Below, one piece after another: positions 37,808 through 46,107 of a stretch of DNA of 64,000 nt (the stretch's first letter is position 1; every line of letters starts with the position of its first letter). The position numbers and the translations under genes are program-made. The DNA is taken from contig NZ_JALKBH010000001.1 in the NCBI RefSeq assembly GCF_023016115.1, positions 620,001 to 684,000 of the forward strand. The letters are read 5' to 3'. The notes under the pieces were generated by a model, which saw nothing but the letters and a program-made list of their open reading frames with translations, was not told the origin of the DNA and did not search any database. Source of the DNA: Alcanivorax sp. S6407 (lineage in GTDB: Bacteria; Pseudomonadota; Gammaproteobacteria; Pseudomonadales; Alcanivoracaceae).

Positions 37808-39406
37808 TCAACTGATGAAGTAGTTGCTGGCGTTCTCGTTGATCTGGTCACTGACGTATTTGGCCAGCGCATGGACGGTCCATTGAATCGGCGCGCTGAT
37901 GGATTCCGGAATCAGGCTGGAATCCGCCACAAACAGTCCAGGCGTATCATGCAGTTCCCCATTGGGCGCTACCACCGACTGATAGGGGTCCGCCCCCATA
38001 CGGCAGGTGCCGTGGGGCGAAAAGCTGTTGGAGCGGAAGGTATATAGACCCTTGATACCGTAATCCACCTTGTCCATCTTCTCATCCAGCTCAAATACGG
38101 AGTTGGCTTCGAGACTCTGGAAGGTAGGCAAATACACCTTCTCTGCCCCGCCGGAAAAGAAGATCCTGGCTGCCAGCGCTGCGGAGGCCTTCATGTTTTC
38201 AAACTCTTCCCGGCTGGGATTGAAGTGAATAGTCTTGTCACCGGTCCAGGGATCCCCCTCCCACTGAACATATCCATTGCCGAGATCCTTACTGAAAGCG
38301 TTCACCCCGGCGTAATACTTGTAGTCTTTCATGAAGTCGATATGGGCCTTGCCGGCTTTCATGTCACCCTGTGCCAACAGGGATTCAGGCTCGGCCAACC
38401 CGGAATAGATGGTGTAGCCATTGCTGTGGATGAATTCGTCCACCTGCACGCCAACCAGGGCACCGCGGAAGCCATACAGGGGCTCCTTGAACTTGCCCAG
38501 CACCTGGGTAAAAGGCTGAATGGCCAGATTGCGGCCCAGCTGGCCACTGCGATCCGGGACCTGACTGCGCTGCAGGATAAGGGGGGTATGAATGGCGCCG
38601 GCAGCCATGACCACCATATCTGCATCCACCTGCATATCTGCCACATGGGCACCGCTGTCCGGGTCTACGACCCGGGCCTCAAGACCACGGGCACGACCAT
38701 CCCGGGTCTTCACCCGGATCACCTCGGTATCAGAGAAAATTCGCGCCCCATAGGCCGCAGCCCAAGGCAGATGCGTCACCAGCGAACTCATCTTCCGGTC
38801 CGAAGGACAGCCGGCAAGACAGTGGCCGGTGAGCGCGCATTGTTTGACATTTCGCTGCGCTGGCTTCCAGGAGAATTTCATCTTCTCGCAGCCCTGGATC
38901 ACCTTGTGGGCACAGGCGTTGATCTCATGGGCTTCATTGGTGTGGATCTGCAATTCATCCGCCACCTTGTCCAGATAGGGACGGAAATTCTCTGCTGACA
39001 ATCCGTCCAGACCGTATTTCTCGGCCCAGCCATCCAGCACCTTGTCGCCGGGTTCTTCCATGACACAAGCACCCACCACGGTGGAACCTCCAACACAGGC
39101 GCCCTGAATGAAGATGATATCGGCGGTGGTATTCACCTGGCCCACCTGATCCTGATAGATCTTGGTCATGGTGTCGCCAAGGTGCTCTGAGAACCTGGCG
39201 CTGGGATGATAGCGTCCGGCTTCCAGCACCAGCACATCGCGACCGGCCTTGGCCATTTCGTAGGCCACCATGGAACCGGCGGCACCGGAGCCCACCACCA
39301 CCACATCGGTTTTCAGAGTGAATTTCTTGCCGAGACTAGGGTCCAGCGCCACATCTTTGGCCTGGGTCACCGGCACACCATCCCGCTGTACACGAACAAA
39401 TGCCAT
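37808..39406 (-). CDS. GMC family FAD-dependent alcohol dehydrogenase, copy 1
   Basis: 532-residue flavoprotein. FAD-binding loop VVVVGSGAAGSMVAYEMAKAG at 35-55, GACVGGSTVVGACV as the second GMC signature region, and SPHGTCRMGADP plus IQWTVHALAKYV near the C-terminus, which hold the catalytic His region. A cysteine cluster, QCALTGHCLAGCPSDRK (C190, C196, C200), resembles the one in long-chain fatty-alcohol oxidases. No signal peptide of its own; it follows a Tat-signal small subunit gene by 11 bases and may be exported as a hitchhiker. AGGGGGAT precedes the ATG. Long-chain alcohol as substrate is inference. Confidence 0.88.
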   Translation of the reverse strand: MAFVRVQRDGVPVTQAKDVALDPSLGKKFTLKTDVVVVGSGAAGSMVAYEMAKAGRDVLVLEAGRYHPSARFSEHLGDTMTKIYQDQVGQVNTTADIIFIQGACVGGSTVVGACVMEEPGDKVLDGWAEKYGLDGLSAENFRPYLDKVADELQIHTNEAHEINACAHKVIQGCEKMKFSWKPAQRNVKQCALTGHCLAGCPSDRKMSSLVTHLPWAAAYGARIFSDTEVIRVKTRDGRARGLEARVVDPDSGAHVADMQVDADMVVMAAGAIHTPLILQRSQVPDRSGQLGRNLAIQPFTQVLGKFKEPLYGFRGALVGVQVDEFIHSNGYTIYSGLAEPESLLAQGDMKAGKAHIDFMKDYKYYAGVNAFSKDLGNGYVQWEGDPWTGDKTIHFNPSREEFENMKASAALAARIFFSGGAEKVYLPTFQSLEANSVFELDEKMDKVDYGIKGLYTFRSNSFSPHGTCRMGADPYQSVVAPNGELHDTPGLFVADSSLIPESISAPIQWTVHALAKYVSDQINENASNYFIS

Positions 39407-39417
39407 ATATCCCCCTG

Positions 39418-40014
39418 TCAGGCTCGCGGCAGTGGTGCGTTGCCGAGTCGACGAACACCCCAGGTTTCGGTGACCGGGCCATGGTACTCAAGACCCGGCC
39501 AGGTGCGTTCATCACGCCAGTAATTCAACGCGATCAAGGCCTTGAGTGTGGTCATCAGGCCGCGTTCGAAGAAAGCCCCTTCCTGCATGGCATTGACGTA
39601 CGCCAGCGCCTTTTCATCGTTGAGGGAGGTGAACTGCCTGAATTTGAAGCTCATCATGGGACGGTTGTTGAAAACCCAGATCCCCAGCCCGAGCAGATCG
39701 CGGGTCTGTTTCGGCATCCGCTGTGCCATGTTGTCGATATTTCTGACAGTGGGAACGACGGTGGTACTGGAAGGAAGCCCGAACTGCTCGGTGGGCAGCA
39801 TGACTTCGGTGAGACGCGTGATTACATCGATCTCATCTTGCTTGAGGCTGTAGTATTCCAGCGTTTCAGGCGCATCCTTGCGTCCGAACATGCTGGCACA
39901 GCCGCTGGTGAGCGCAGCGCTGGCAAGTACGGTTGTGCGCAGAAAGCCACGACGGCTAAGGGGCTCTAGACCGGCCATATAGCCGGGCAGGGGCGCACGG
40001 TGGTTATTCTTCAT
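39418..40014 (-). CDS. Tat-exported small subunit, gluconate 2-dehydrogenase subunit 3-like, copy 1
   Basis: 198 residues from an ATG with AGGAG at 9 bases; an in-frame GTG lies two codons upstream. The N-terminus carries a twin-arginine signal (LSRRGFLRTTVLAS) followed by a hydrophobic run ending in a possible lipobox (LTSGC). The mature part has the family pattern EVMLPTEQFGLPSS and ends with WPGLEYHGPVTETWGVRR. Such subunits pair with GMC oxidoreductases in periplasmic dehydrogenases, probably escorting the flavoprotein through the Tat channel. It is followed by the GMC gene in the same operon. Confidence 0.82.
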   Translation of the reverse strand: MKNNHRAPLPGYMAGLEPLSRRGFLRTTVLASAALTSGCASMFGRKDAPETLEYYSLKQDEIDVITRLTEVMLPTEQFGLPSSTTVVPTVRNIDNMAQRMPKQTRDLLGLGIWVFNNRPMMSFKFRQFTSLNDEKALAYVNAMQEGAFFERGLMTTLKALIALNYWRDERTWPGLEYHGPVTETWGVRRLGNAPLPRA

Positions 40015-40161
40015 CAACACCCTCTCCTGGGCAGGCCAATGCGGCCCTTGTTGTTATTGGTGGAGATATGACACCGAGTCTATAACAAACCGTAACAAAC
40101 ACCAAAGCCCTCAGTGGCGCGCAAGACAGGGGCTGTCGTCAGTTGGGTAACTCCTTGTAAA

Positions 40162-40188
40162 CAGAAAAGGGCGGCCCAGCGGCCGCCC
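40162..40188 (-). terminator. Rho-independent terminator of GMC dehydrogenase 2
   Basis: Minus strand GGGCGGC, loop CGCTGG, GCCGCCC, then TTTTCTGTTT, about 30 bases after the stop. Confidence 0.85.
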
Positions 40189-40218
40189 TGCTCTCCCGTC
40201 CATTATCTTGCTGCCGGG

Positions 40219-41757
40219 CTAACTCATATGACGGGCGATACGGGTCGCCAGGGCATACACCGTGATTTGCGGATTAACGATGATCGAGGTCGGCAACAGG
40301 CTGGCATCTGCCACATAGAGCCCGGGCACATCATGGGTTTCACCATTGGCCTTGACCACACTGGTATCCGGATCTGCGCCCATGTGACAGGTCCCCTGGG
40401 GGTGATAGCTGACCATGCGCAGATGCTGTGGCTGGTTCTCCAGTGAATCGACCTGCTCGTCAATATCCGCCTCCGAGCGAATCACCCGCTTGTCACTGGC
40501 AGGCACATACACCTCGCTGGCTCCGGATGCCAGATGAAGCCGGGCGGCAGCCTTGATTGCCCGCTTCATGGAGGGAAAATCCGCATCGCTAAGCTGGTAA
40601 TTGATGGCCTTGCGCTCACCATCCCATTCGATGGCGCCCACGTTGTGGTCATGGATCAGGGTCACCAGACCGGCCAGATAGCGCGCATCCGCCATATAGT
40701 CCATGAACGGCTTGCCGGTACCCGGTTCGGCCAGCATGGTCATTTCCACCAGGCCAAAGCCGCCATCCTCGAGCACAAAGCCGCCCTTGTCCGGGTGCAT
40801 GAATTCGTCCACATGCACGCCCAGCATGGCACCACGCCAGGGATGAATCGGTTGCGGGTAGCGCCCTGCCACCAATAGCGACGGATGGCAGGCAAAGTTT
40901 TTGCCGACCTGGCCCGAGCGATTGGCCAGCCCGCTTTTCTGCAGCAGCACTGGTGTCTGCACCGCACCAGCGGCAAGCACCACACGCGGTGCCTTGACTG
41001 TCATGGTGGCCACCACACTGCCATCCTGCCGGGTGACAACGGCTTCCACCCCGCTGGCTTCACCATCCACAGTGAGGATTTTTTCTACACGGGTATCTGC
41101 ATAGATTTTGGCACCGTAGGCTTGGGCCCAGGGCAGATAGGTAACCAGCATGGATTGCTTGCGCTCGGTCTTGCAGCCGGACAGACAGTGGCCGGTCAAT
41201 CCACACTGGCGGATATTTCTACGCAACGGTTTGACCGACCAGCCCAGCTTGTTGGCCCCCTGGCGGATCACCTGCCCATGGCGGGCAATCTCGTGTTCGC
41301 CGTTGTCGTGAACAGACAGATTCTGTTCCACTTCATCAAAATAGGGAGCCAGCTCCTCGGCAGTCAGTTCACTGAGGCCGAAATCGCGCTGCCAGTCCTC
41401 AAGGATGAAATCCGGGGTACGGAAGCAGACACAGCCATTGACCACCGTTGAACCGCCGACACAGGCGCCCTGCAGCACCAGCAAATCGCCGCTGCTGTTC
41501 GCCTGGCCGCCCTGGTCCTGATACAGGGTATGCAGACTTTCAGTGAAATCTTCCGTGAATGCCTGGGAGGGCACATAAGGACCCGCTTCCAGCACGATGA
41601 CCCGCTTCCCCTGGCGGGCCAGTTCATAGGCACTGACCGCACCGCCGGCCCCGGAGCCGACAACGACCACATCCGCCTCAAGGGCAAGGTGACTTTCCGT
41701 CACGTCAGACGCCTGATGCACCTGCAGACCACTGGGCTGTAATTTAACCTGATTCAT
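40219..41757 (-). CDS. GMC family FAD-dependent alcohol dehydrogenase, copy 2
   Basis: 512 residues from the ATG overlapping the upstream stop (ATGA). Paralog of the other GMC gene in this cluster: FAD loop VVVGSGAGGAVSAYELARQG, GACVGGSTVVNGCV, and a cysteine cluster QCGLTGHCLSGCKTERK (C185, C191, C195) even closer to that of plant-type long-chain alcohol oxidases. The C-terminal block is SYHPQGTCHMGADPDTSVV ... PQITVYALATRIA. Translation is coupled to the Tat-signal subunit. Different substrates or growth conditions could explain retention of two pairs. Confidence 0.88.
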   Translation of the reverse strand: MNQVKLQPSGLQVHQASDVTESHLALEADVVVVGSGAGGAVSAYELARQGKRVIVLEAGPYVPSQAFTEDFTESLHTLYQDQGGQANSSGDLLVLQGACVGGSTVVNGCVCFRTPDFILEDWQRDFGLSELTAEELAPYFDEVEQNLSVHDNGEHEIARHGQVIRQGANKLGWSVKPLRRNIRQCGLTGHCLSGCKTERKQSMLVTYLPWAQAYGAKIYADTRVEKILTVDGEASGVEAVVTRQDGSVVATMTVKAPRVVLAAGAVQTPVLLQKSGLANRSGQVGKNFACHPSLLVAGRYPQPIHPWRGAMLGVHVDEFMHPDKGGFVLEDGGFGLVEMTMLAEPGTGKPFMDYMADARYLAGLVTLIHDHNVGAIEWDGERKAINYQLSDADFPSMKRAIKAAARLHLASGASEVYVPASDKRVIRSEADIDEQVDSLENQPQHLRMVSYHPQGTCHMGADPDTSVVKANGETHDVPGLYVADASLLPTSIIVNPQITVYALATRIARHMS

Positions 41758-42389
41758 GCCTGCTCCTGACCGGATTCGAGGGAGGGTTGCTGCGGTAATG
41801 GGGCGTTCCCCAGATAAGCCAGGCCCCACTTTTCGCTGACCGGACCATCGAACTCGGTGGGCGGCCAGGTGGCCGGCTCCTGCCAGTAACCGCTATAGAC
41901 CAGCTGTTTGATCACAGTAGTCAAGGTACGCTGCAGTACACTGCCCTCGCCCCAGCGGTCAAATAACTCACGGGCCTTGCCCGGCTCCAGATCCACAAAC
42001 CGGCAACCATGGCTGAACACCACCACGTTATCGAACAGGGATAGACCAGCGCCCAGCTCCTTGCGGGTGGGCGCATCCAGATAATCCAGAATCTGTTGAA
42101 CGTTCTGCACCACCGGCACGGTGCTGCTGTCGATGAGGTTGGTACCTTCCACCGGTAACAGCACGGCACGCGCGTGTTCAAACAGGTGGTATTCAGAAGC
42201 AGACAGACCGGTCGCCCAGTCAGGGGGGGCAATCTCGTCGCGGGGGGAACGGCGTAACAGGGCGAAGCTCCCCGCGGCAACCGCCGTCACCGCGGCCACG
42301 CCACCCAGCCCCCATTTGAGAAATTGTCGCCGGGCCATGCCCCGCTGCCAGATCTTGCTGATCTGTGTTGCCTGCAACTGGCTGTTCAT
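41754..42389 (-). CDS. Tat-exported small subunit, gluconate 2-dehydrogenase subunit 3-like, copy 2
   Basis: 211 residues. The start is the ATG with AAGGA six bases upstream; the ATG two codons before it abuts that site. Twin-arginine signal GMARRQFLKWGLGG, then a hydrophobic segment (VAAVTAVAAGSFALL) without a lipobox. The mature part matches the partner copy in overall plan: EHARAVLLPVEGTNL, RELFDRWGEGSV, YWQEPATWPPTEFDGPVSEKWG. Ends in an ATGA overlap with its GMC partner. Confidence 0.8.
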   Translation of the reverse strand: MNSQLQATQISKIWQRGMARRQFLKWGLGGVAAVTAVAAGSFALLRRSPRDEIAPPDWATGLSASEYHLFEHARAVLLPVEGTNLIDSSTVPVVQNVQQILDYLDAPTRKELGAGLSLFDNVVVFSHGCRFVDLEPGKARELFDRWGEGSVLQRTLTTVIKQLVYSGYWQEPATWPPTEFDGPVSEKWGLAYLGNAPLPQQPSLESGQEQA

Positions 42390-42518
42390 CGCCATTCCTT
42401 AACCTGAAATCGTGAAATTCAAGCTAAAGAAAAGCCCAGATGAATACAATATGTTTACCGAACAGCGGGGATTGACCGGACAGTACAGCGCAAGGGCTGC
42501 CGTAGACTCAAATCCTGA

Positions 42519-43433
42519 TTACGGGTTTTCCGGATGCTCGACAGCCACCCGCGGCCCCACGGCGACGGGATCCAGATGGATAATCACATCCGCCCCGGGA
42601 AACGCCTTTTTGATGCCGGATTCAATACTGTCAGCCAGATCGTGGGCAACCCGTAAGGTGAGATTCTGATCCATATCCAGATGCAGCTGGATAAAGCAGG
42701 TACGCCCACTCTGCCGGGTACGCAGATCGTGAAAACCCAGCGCATCCGGGTGGGACGCGACAATGGCACCGATGCGGTTACGCACATCGCCCGACATTTC
42801 CCGGTCCAGCAGCAGCTGACTCGACTCCGAGGCGATATGCCAAGCGCTGCGCAGGATAAACAAGGCGATTGCCAGCCCCACCGCTCCATCCAGCCACAAC
42901 CAGCCGAAGCTGCTCACGGCCAGCACTGCAATGATCCCCACATTGACGGCAAGATCGGATACGTAATGCAGGGAGTCTGCCTCAATGGCAGTGGAACCGG
43001 TGTGACGGATCACATAGCGCTGCACCAGCAGCAACCCAAAGGTCAGCGCGATGGACAGGATCATCACGCCAATACCCACCATGCTGGCTTCAATGGGAGT
43101 CGGATCCATCAGCTTAAGTACCGATTGATGGATCAGAAACACCGAGGAGCCGGCGATGAAAATGGCCTGCCCCAGACCCGCCAGGGCTTCCGCCTTACCG
43201 TGACCAAAGCGGTGCTCCTCATCGGCTGGCACCAGTGAATAACGAATGGCAAAGAAATTGATCAGCGATGCCATGGAATCCATCACCGAATCCACCAGCG
43301 AAGCCAGCATGCTCACTGAGCCAGTCATCAGCCAGGCCACCGTCTTGGCCGCAATCAGCACCAGTGCGGTGGCCACCGACGCGATGGCAGCCAGCATCAG
43401 CAGACGATGTTCCCGGTTGGTTCCTTCACTCAT
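42519..43433 (-). CDS. Cation diffusion facilitator transporter (FieF-like)
   Basis: Proton-driven exporter of divalent metals such as Zn, Fe or Cd in the inner membrane. 304 residues with six predicted membrane segments. Transport-site residues appear as SLVDSVMDS in helix 2 (Asp-x3-Asp) and SLHYVSDLAVN in helix 5 (His-x3-Asp), the DD-HD set of E. coli FieF. The cytoplasmic C-terminal domain (from about 210) contains HPDALGFHDLRTRQSG and a histidine/aspartate pair in FIQLHLDMD. It follows nlpD by 21 bases, in the place where rpoS is usually found. Confidence 0.9.
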   Translation of the reverse strand: MSEGTNREHRLLMLAAIASVATALVLIAAKTVAWLMTGSVSMLASLVDSVMDSMASLINFFAIRYSLVPADEEHRFGHGKAEALAGLGQAIFIAGSSVFLIHQSVLKLMDPTPIEASMVGIGVMILSIALTFGLLLVQRYVIRHTGSTAIEADSLHYVSDLAVNVGIIAVLAVSSFGWLWLDGAVGLAIALFILRSAWHIASESSQLLLDREMSGDVRNRIGAIVASHPDALGFHDLRTRQSGRTCFIQLHLDMDQNLTLRVAHDLADSIESGIKKAFPGADVIIHLDPVAVGPRVAVEHPENP

Positions 43434-43454
43434 CAGGTGATCCGTTGTCAGGTA

Positions 43455-44291
43455 TTACTGTTTTGGCAGGTACTGCATCGGGTCCACCGGCTTGCCGTCC
43501 CGGCGGATCTCGAAATGGAGCTGGGTACGGTAGGTCCCGGTTGCACCCATGGTGGCAATCTTCTGGCCGGCTTTGACCACATCACCTTCCTTCACCAGCA
43601 TGGCATCATTATGCGCATAGGCACTCAGCCAGCGCTCATTGTGCTTGAGGATCAACAGATTGCCATAACCGGTAAGTCCACTGCCGCGATACACCACACG
43701 CCCTTCTGCTGCGGCAATCACCGGGCTCTTTGAGCGGCCGCTGATAGCAATCCCCTTGCGACCGGATGAAGCAGTGGAGAACCGTTCCACCACCGTGCCA
43801 CTGGCTGGCCAGCGCCAGGTTACCGGGCCAACCGTCCGGGCACCGCTGTCGGATGACACCGAAGGTTTGCTTGGAGCCGGCTTGGCCGGCACCGGCTTGC
43901 TGGGCCGTGGGGCGGGCTTGCTCGATGAGGTGCTTGTTACCGGCTTTGGCTTGCTGGTGCTGCCCGAGCTGCTCGAAGACGGCTTTTTCAATGCCAGCGA
44001 GATACGCTGGCCGGGATAGATAGTGTAGGGAGCAGGAATGTTATTGGCCGCACCCAGTTCCCGGTAATCCCACCCATAGCGCCAGGCGATGGAATAGAGG
44101 GTCTCACCCTCCCGGACATGATGGGTTCCGGAGGTCACTTTGCGCTGGCGGGTATCCTGTCCATAAATATCCACTACGGGAGCCAGACTGGCACTGCAGC
44201 CACTCATCAACACCAGAAACACCGCCATCGCCATGGCGCGAAGCAGTTCTGTCACTTTTCTGCTGTGATTACGGATACCAAACGTCCTCAA
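43455..44291 (-). CDS. nlpD: LysM/LytM lipoprotein, NlpD-like amidase activator
   Basis: Outer-membrane lipoprotein that activates cell-separation amidases (AmiC in E. coli). The lipobox is VLMSGC. The start is uncertain: TTG gives 278 residues; an in-frame GTG 12 codons later would leave a 20-residue signal. One LysM domain (HHVREGETLYSIAWRYG, through YPGQRISLAL) and a low-complexity Ser/Pro/Lys linker lead to a LytM domain. The metal and catalytic positions of M23 peptidases are replaced (GRKGIAISG, YRTQLHFEIR), so it is not expected to be an active peptidase. Preceded by DUF368 and followed by the cation exporter. Confidence 0.9.
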   Translation of the reverse strand: MRTFGIRNHSRKVTELLRAMAMAVFLVLMSGCSASLAPVVDIYGQDTRQRKVTSGTHHVREGETLYSIAWRYGWDYRELGAANNIPAPYTIYPGQRISLALKKPSSSSSGSTSKPKPVTSTSSSKPAPRPSKPVPAKPAPSKPSVSSDSGARTVGPVTWRWPASGTVVERFSTASSGRKGIAISGRSKSPVIAAAEGRVVYRGSGLTGYGNLLILKHNERWLSAYAHNDAMLVKEGDVVKAGQKIATMGATGTYRTQLHFEIRRDGKPVDPMQYLPKQ

Positions 44292-44306
44292 GCACCGGTG
44301 TATGGA

Positions 44307-45221
44307 TCAGTCATTACCCGCTGTACCCGAGGTATTATGCACGGGTGCCAGCCGGTGCAGTAGCCATATCAGGGCAATCGCCATGATAGCACTGGCCACC
44401 GCAAACAGTGTCTGTGCACTCTCGCCGGTGGCCGCTGCATAACCTGCAGGTGTAAACCACTGGTCCTGCACACCGCTGGAATCGACCAGCCGCCAGGGCC
44501 ACAGTTTCACCAGTGAACCCGCCATGAACCCTGCCAGCAGGGCCATTACCGTGTCGTGATAATGATGCAGGGTCCACTTGAGGATATGCACGAAACTCAA
44601 CAGGCCAAGCGCACATCCGGACAGGAACGCCAGCAACAACGGCAGCTGCACACCTTTCACAGCTTCCAGCACCGGCTGATACATGCCCAGTAAAAGAAGG
44701 ATAAAACTGCCGGAAATCCCGGGCAGGATCATGGCGCAGATTGCCAGCATGCCACTGAGAAAGAACACCAGCGCTCCGCCACCGCCCTGCATCACTGGCG
44801 CCAGCGCAATCATGATGGCGGTCAGGGTGCCAGCCATGAACGCGACACCCTGCGCCAGGCCTCGCTTCTTCAGCGGCGCCGACACCATGAAAATGCTGGC
44901 CAGGATCAAACCACTGAAAAATGCCCACACCGGAATCGGGTGAGTTTCGAGGAGCCAGGTAATCAACCGCGCCAGCACCGCAATGCTGGTAAAGATGCCA
45001 GCCAGCAGGGTGAACAGGAAGGTCAGGTTGGCCTGCTGCCAGAATGCCGCAAACCCTTCACGGCGCCAGACCCCCAGCAACCGCGGAGTGATACCTCCCA
45101 GCGTATCAATCAGCTCTTCATAGATGCCGGTAATCAGCGCCAGCGTGCCACCGGACACCCCCGGCACCACATCCGCTGCGCCCATGGCCATGCCACGAAA
45201 GAAAATACCGGGTCGAATCAT
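44307..45221 (-). CDS. DUF368 polytopic membrane protein (undecaprenyl-phosphate translocase family)
   Basis: 304-residue inner-membrane protein with about eight hydrophobic segments. The family hallmarks are RGMAMGAADVVPGVSGGT near the N-terminus and the internal repeat ICAMILPGISGSFILLLLGMY; both PG-SG motifs are conserved. Recent work assigned DUF368 proteins, with DedA proteins, to recycling undecaprenyl phosphate across the inner membrane; I apply this by family only. GAGGACC lies ahead of the ATG. It heads a leftward DUF368-nlpD-fieF group and interrupts the common pcm-nlpD order. Confidence 0.88.
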   Translation of the reverse strand: MIRPGIFFRGMAMGAADVVPGVSGGTLALITGIYEELIDTLGGITPRLLGVWRREGFAAFWQQANLTFLFTLLAGIFTSIAVLARLITWLLETHPIPVWAFFSGLILASIFMVSAPLKKRGLAQGVAFMAGTLTAIMIALAPVMQGGGGALVFFLSGMLAICAMILPGISGSFILLLLGMYQPVLEAVKGVQLPLLLAFLSGCALGLLSFVHILKWTLHHYHDTVMALLAGFMAGSLVKLWPWRLVDSSGVQDQWFTPAGYAAATGESAQTLFAVASAIMAIALIWLLHRLAPVHNTSGTAGND

Positions 45222-45286
45222 TACGGTCCTCTTACATCACGCTATAAAGCGGGCGCGATTTCGGGTTTGTTATTCTCGAGCGCCGG

Positions 45287-45308
45287 AGCTGCAAGCTGCA
45301 AGCTACAA
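45287..45308. repeat. Heptamer array, GCTGCAA family (left arm)
   Basis: Three units: gctgcaa, gctgcaa, gctacaa. Inverted with respect to the array at 45406-45426; the roughly 100 bases between contain the hairpin CCGCGC...GCGCGG. Confidence 0.9.
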
Positions 45309-45405
45309 CGCGAATCACGCATGGTCATGTCTTGAACGTTGCAGCCGCGCCCAAACTATTGAGCGCGGGCATGGCAGTGAAATATTCAATCACCCTGACC
45401 GCGCC

Positions 45406-45426
45406 TTGCAGCTTGTAGCTTGTAGC
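45406..45426. repeat. Heptamer array, GCTGCAA family (right arm)
   Basis: Three units: ttgcagc, ttgtagc, ttgtagc, ending three bases beyond the pcm stop codon. Confidence 0.9.
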
Positions 45427-45429
45427 TTC

Positions 45430-46092
45430 TTACCGCATCACCCCACGCTGAAACGGCACAAACCGCACCGCATCCAGCGACTGGGTATGGAATTCATCCC
45501 CTTCACGATCCACCACCGTGAGAATCTGTTTGCGATCATCCCCCACCGGCATTACCAGGCGGCCGCCGTCGGCCAGTTGCTCGAGCAGATCATCCGGGAT
45601 GTCCGGTCGGGCGCAGGCGGCGAGGATGCCATCGAACGGGGCTTCGCTTTTCCAGCCGAAGCCGCCATCGGCATGCTTGAGCTGCACCTTGGCCAGGCCA
45701 AGACGCAGCAATCGTTTACGTGCCTGCTCCTGTAAAGGTCGGATGCGTTCCACGGAATAAAGTTCATCACAGAAGGGAGCCAGTACCGCGGTCTGATAAC
45801 CGCAGCCAGTACCAATCTCCAGCACCTTGCCACGCCGGCCGCCGTTCATCAGTAGCTCGGTCATGCGTGCTACCACCCAGGGCTGGGAAATGGTCTGGCC
45901 GTGGCCAATAGGGAGTGCGGTATCGTCGTAGGCCTGGTGGGCCAGGGCTTCTTCAATGAAGAAATGGCGAGGCGTATTGCGAATCGTATCCAGCACCCGA
46001 TCATCCTGAATGCCGGCGTCCCGCAGCCGCTGCACCAAACGATCCCGAGTCCGTGCAGAGGTCATACCGATGCCGCTGAGTTGGATATCCAT
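45430..46092 (-). CDS. pcm: Protein-L-isoaspartate O-methyltransferase
   Basis: Repairs isoaspartyl residues in aged proteins by SAM-dependent methylation. 220 residues, near the usual 208-225. SAM motif I is VLEIGTGCGYQTAVLA; the preceding GHGQTISQPWVVARMTELL is the PCMT signature, and DGILAACARPDIP corresponds to motif II. It lies 15 bases after truD. The surE gene that normally sits between them is missing. A second ATG nine codons in is an alternative start. Confidence 0.95.
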   Translation of the reverse strand: MDIQLSGIGMTSARTRDRLVQRLRDAGIQDDRVLDTIRNTPRHFFIEEALAHQAYDDTALPIGHGQTISQPWVVARMTELLMNGGRRGKVLEIGTGCGYQTAVLAPFCDELYSVERIRPLQEQARKRLLRLGLAKVQLKHADGGFGWKSEAPFDGILAACARPDIPDDLLEQLADGGRLVMPVGDDRKQILTVVDREGDEFHTQSLDAVRFVPFQRGVMR

Positions 46093-46107
46093 GTTGTACT
46101 TCGTTCT

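Noticed and set aside
32496-42389. Genomic island or prophage
   Set aside because: The region holds accessory genes, but there is no integrase, transposase, tRNA-linked attachment site or direct repeat at its edges; only the RCC1 gene looks different in composition.
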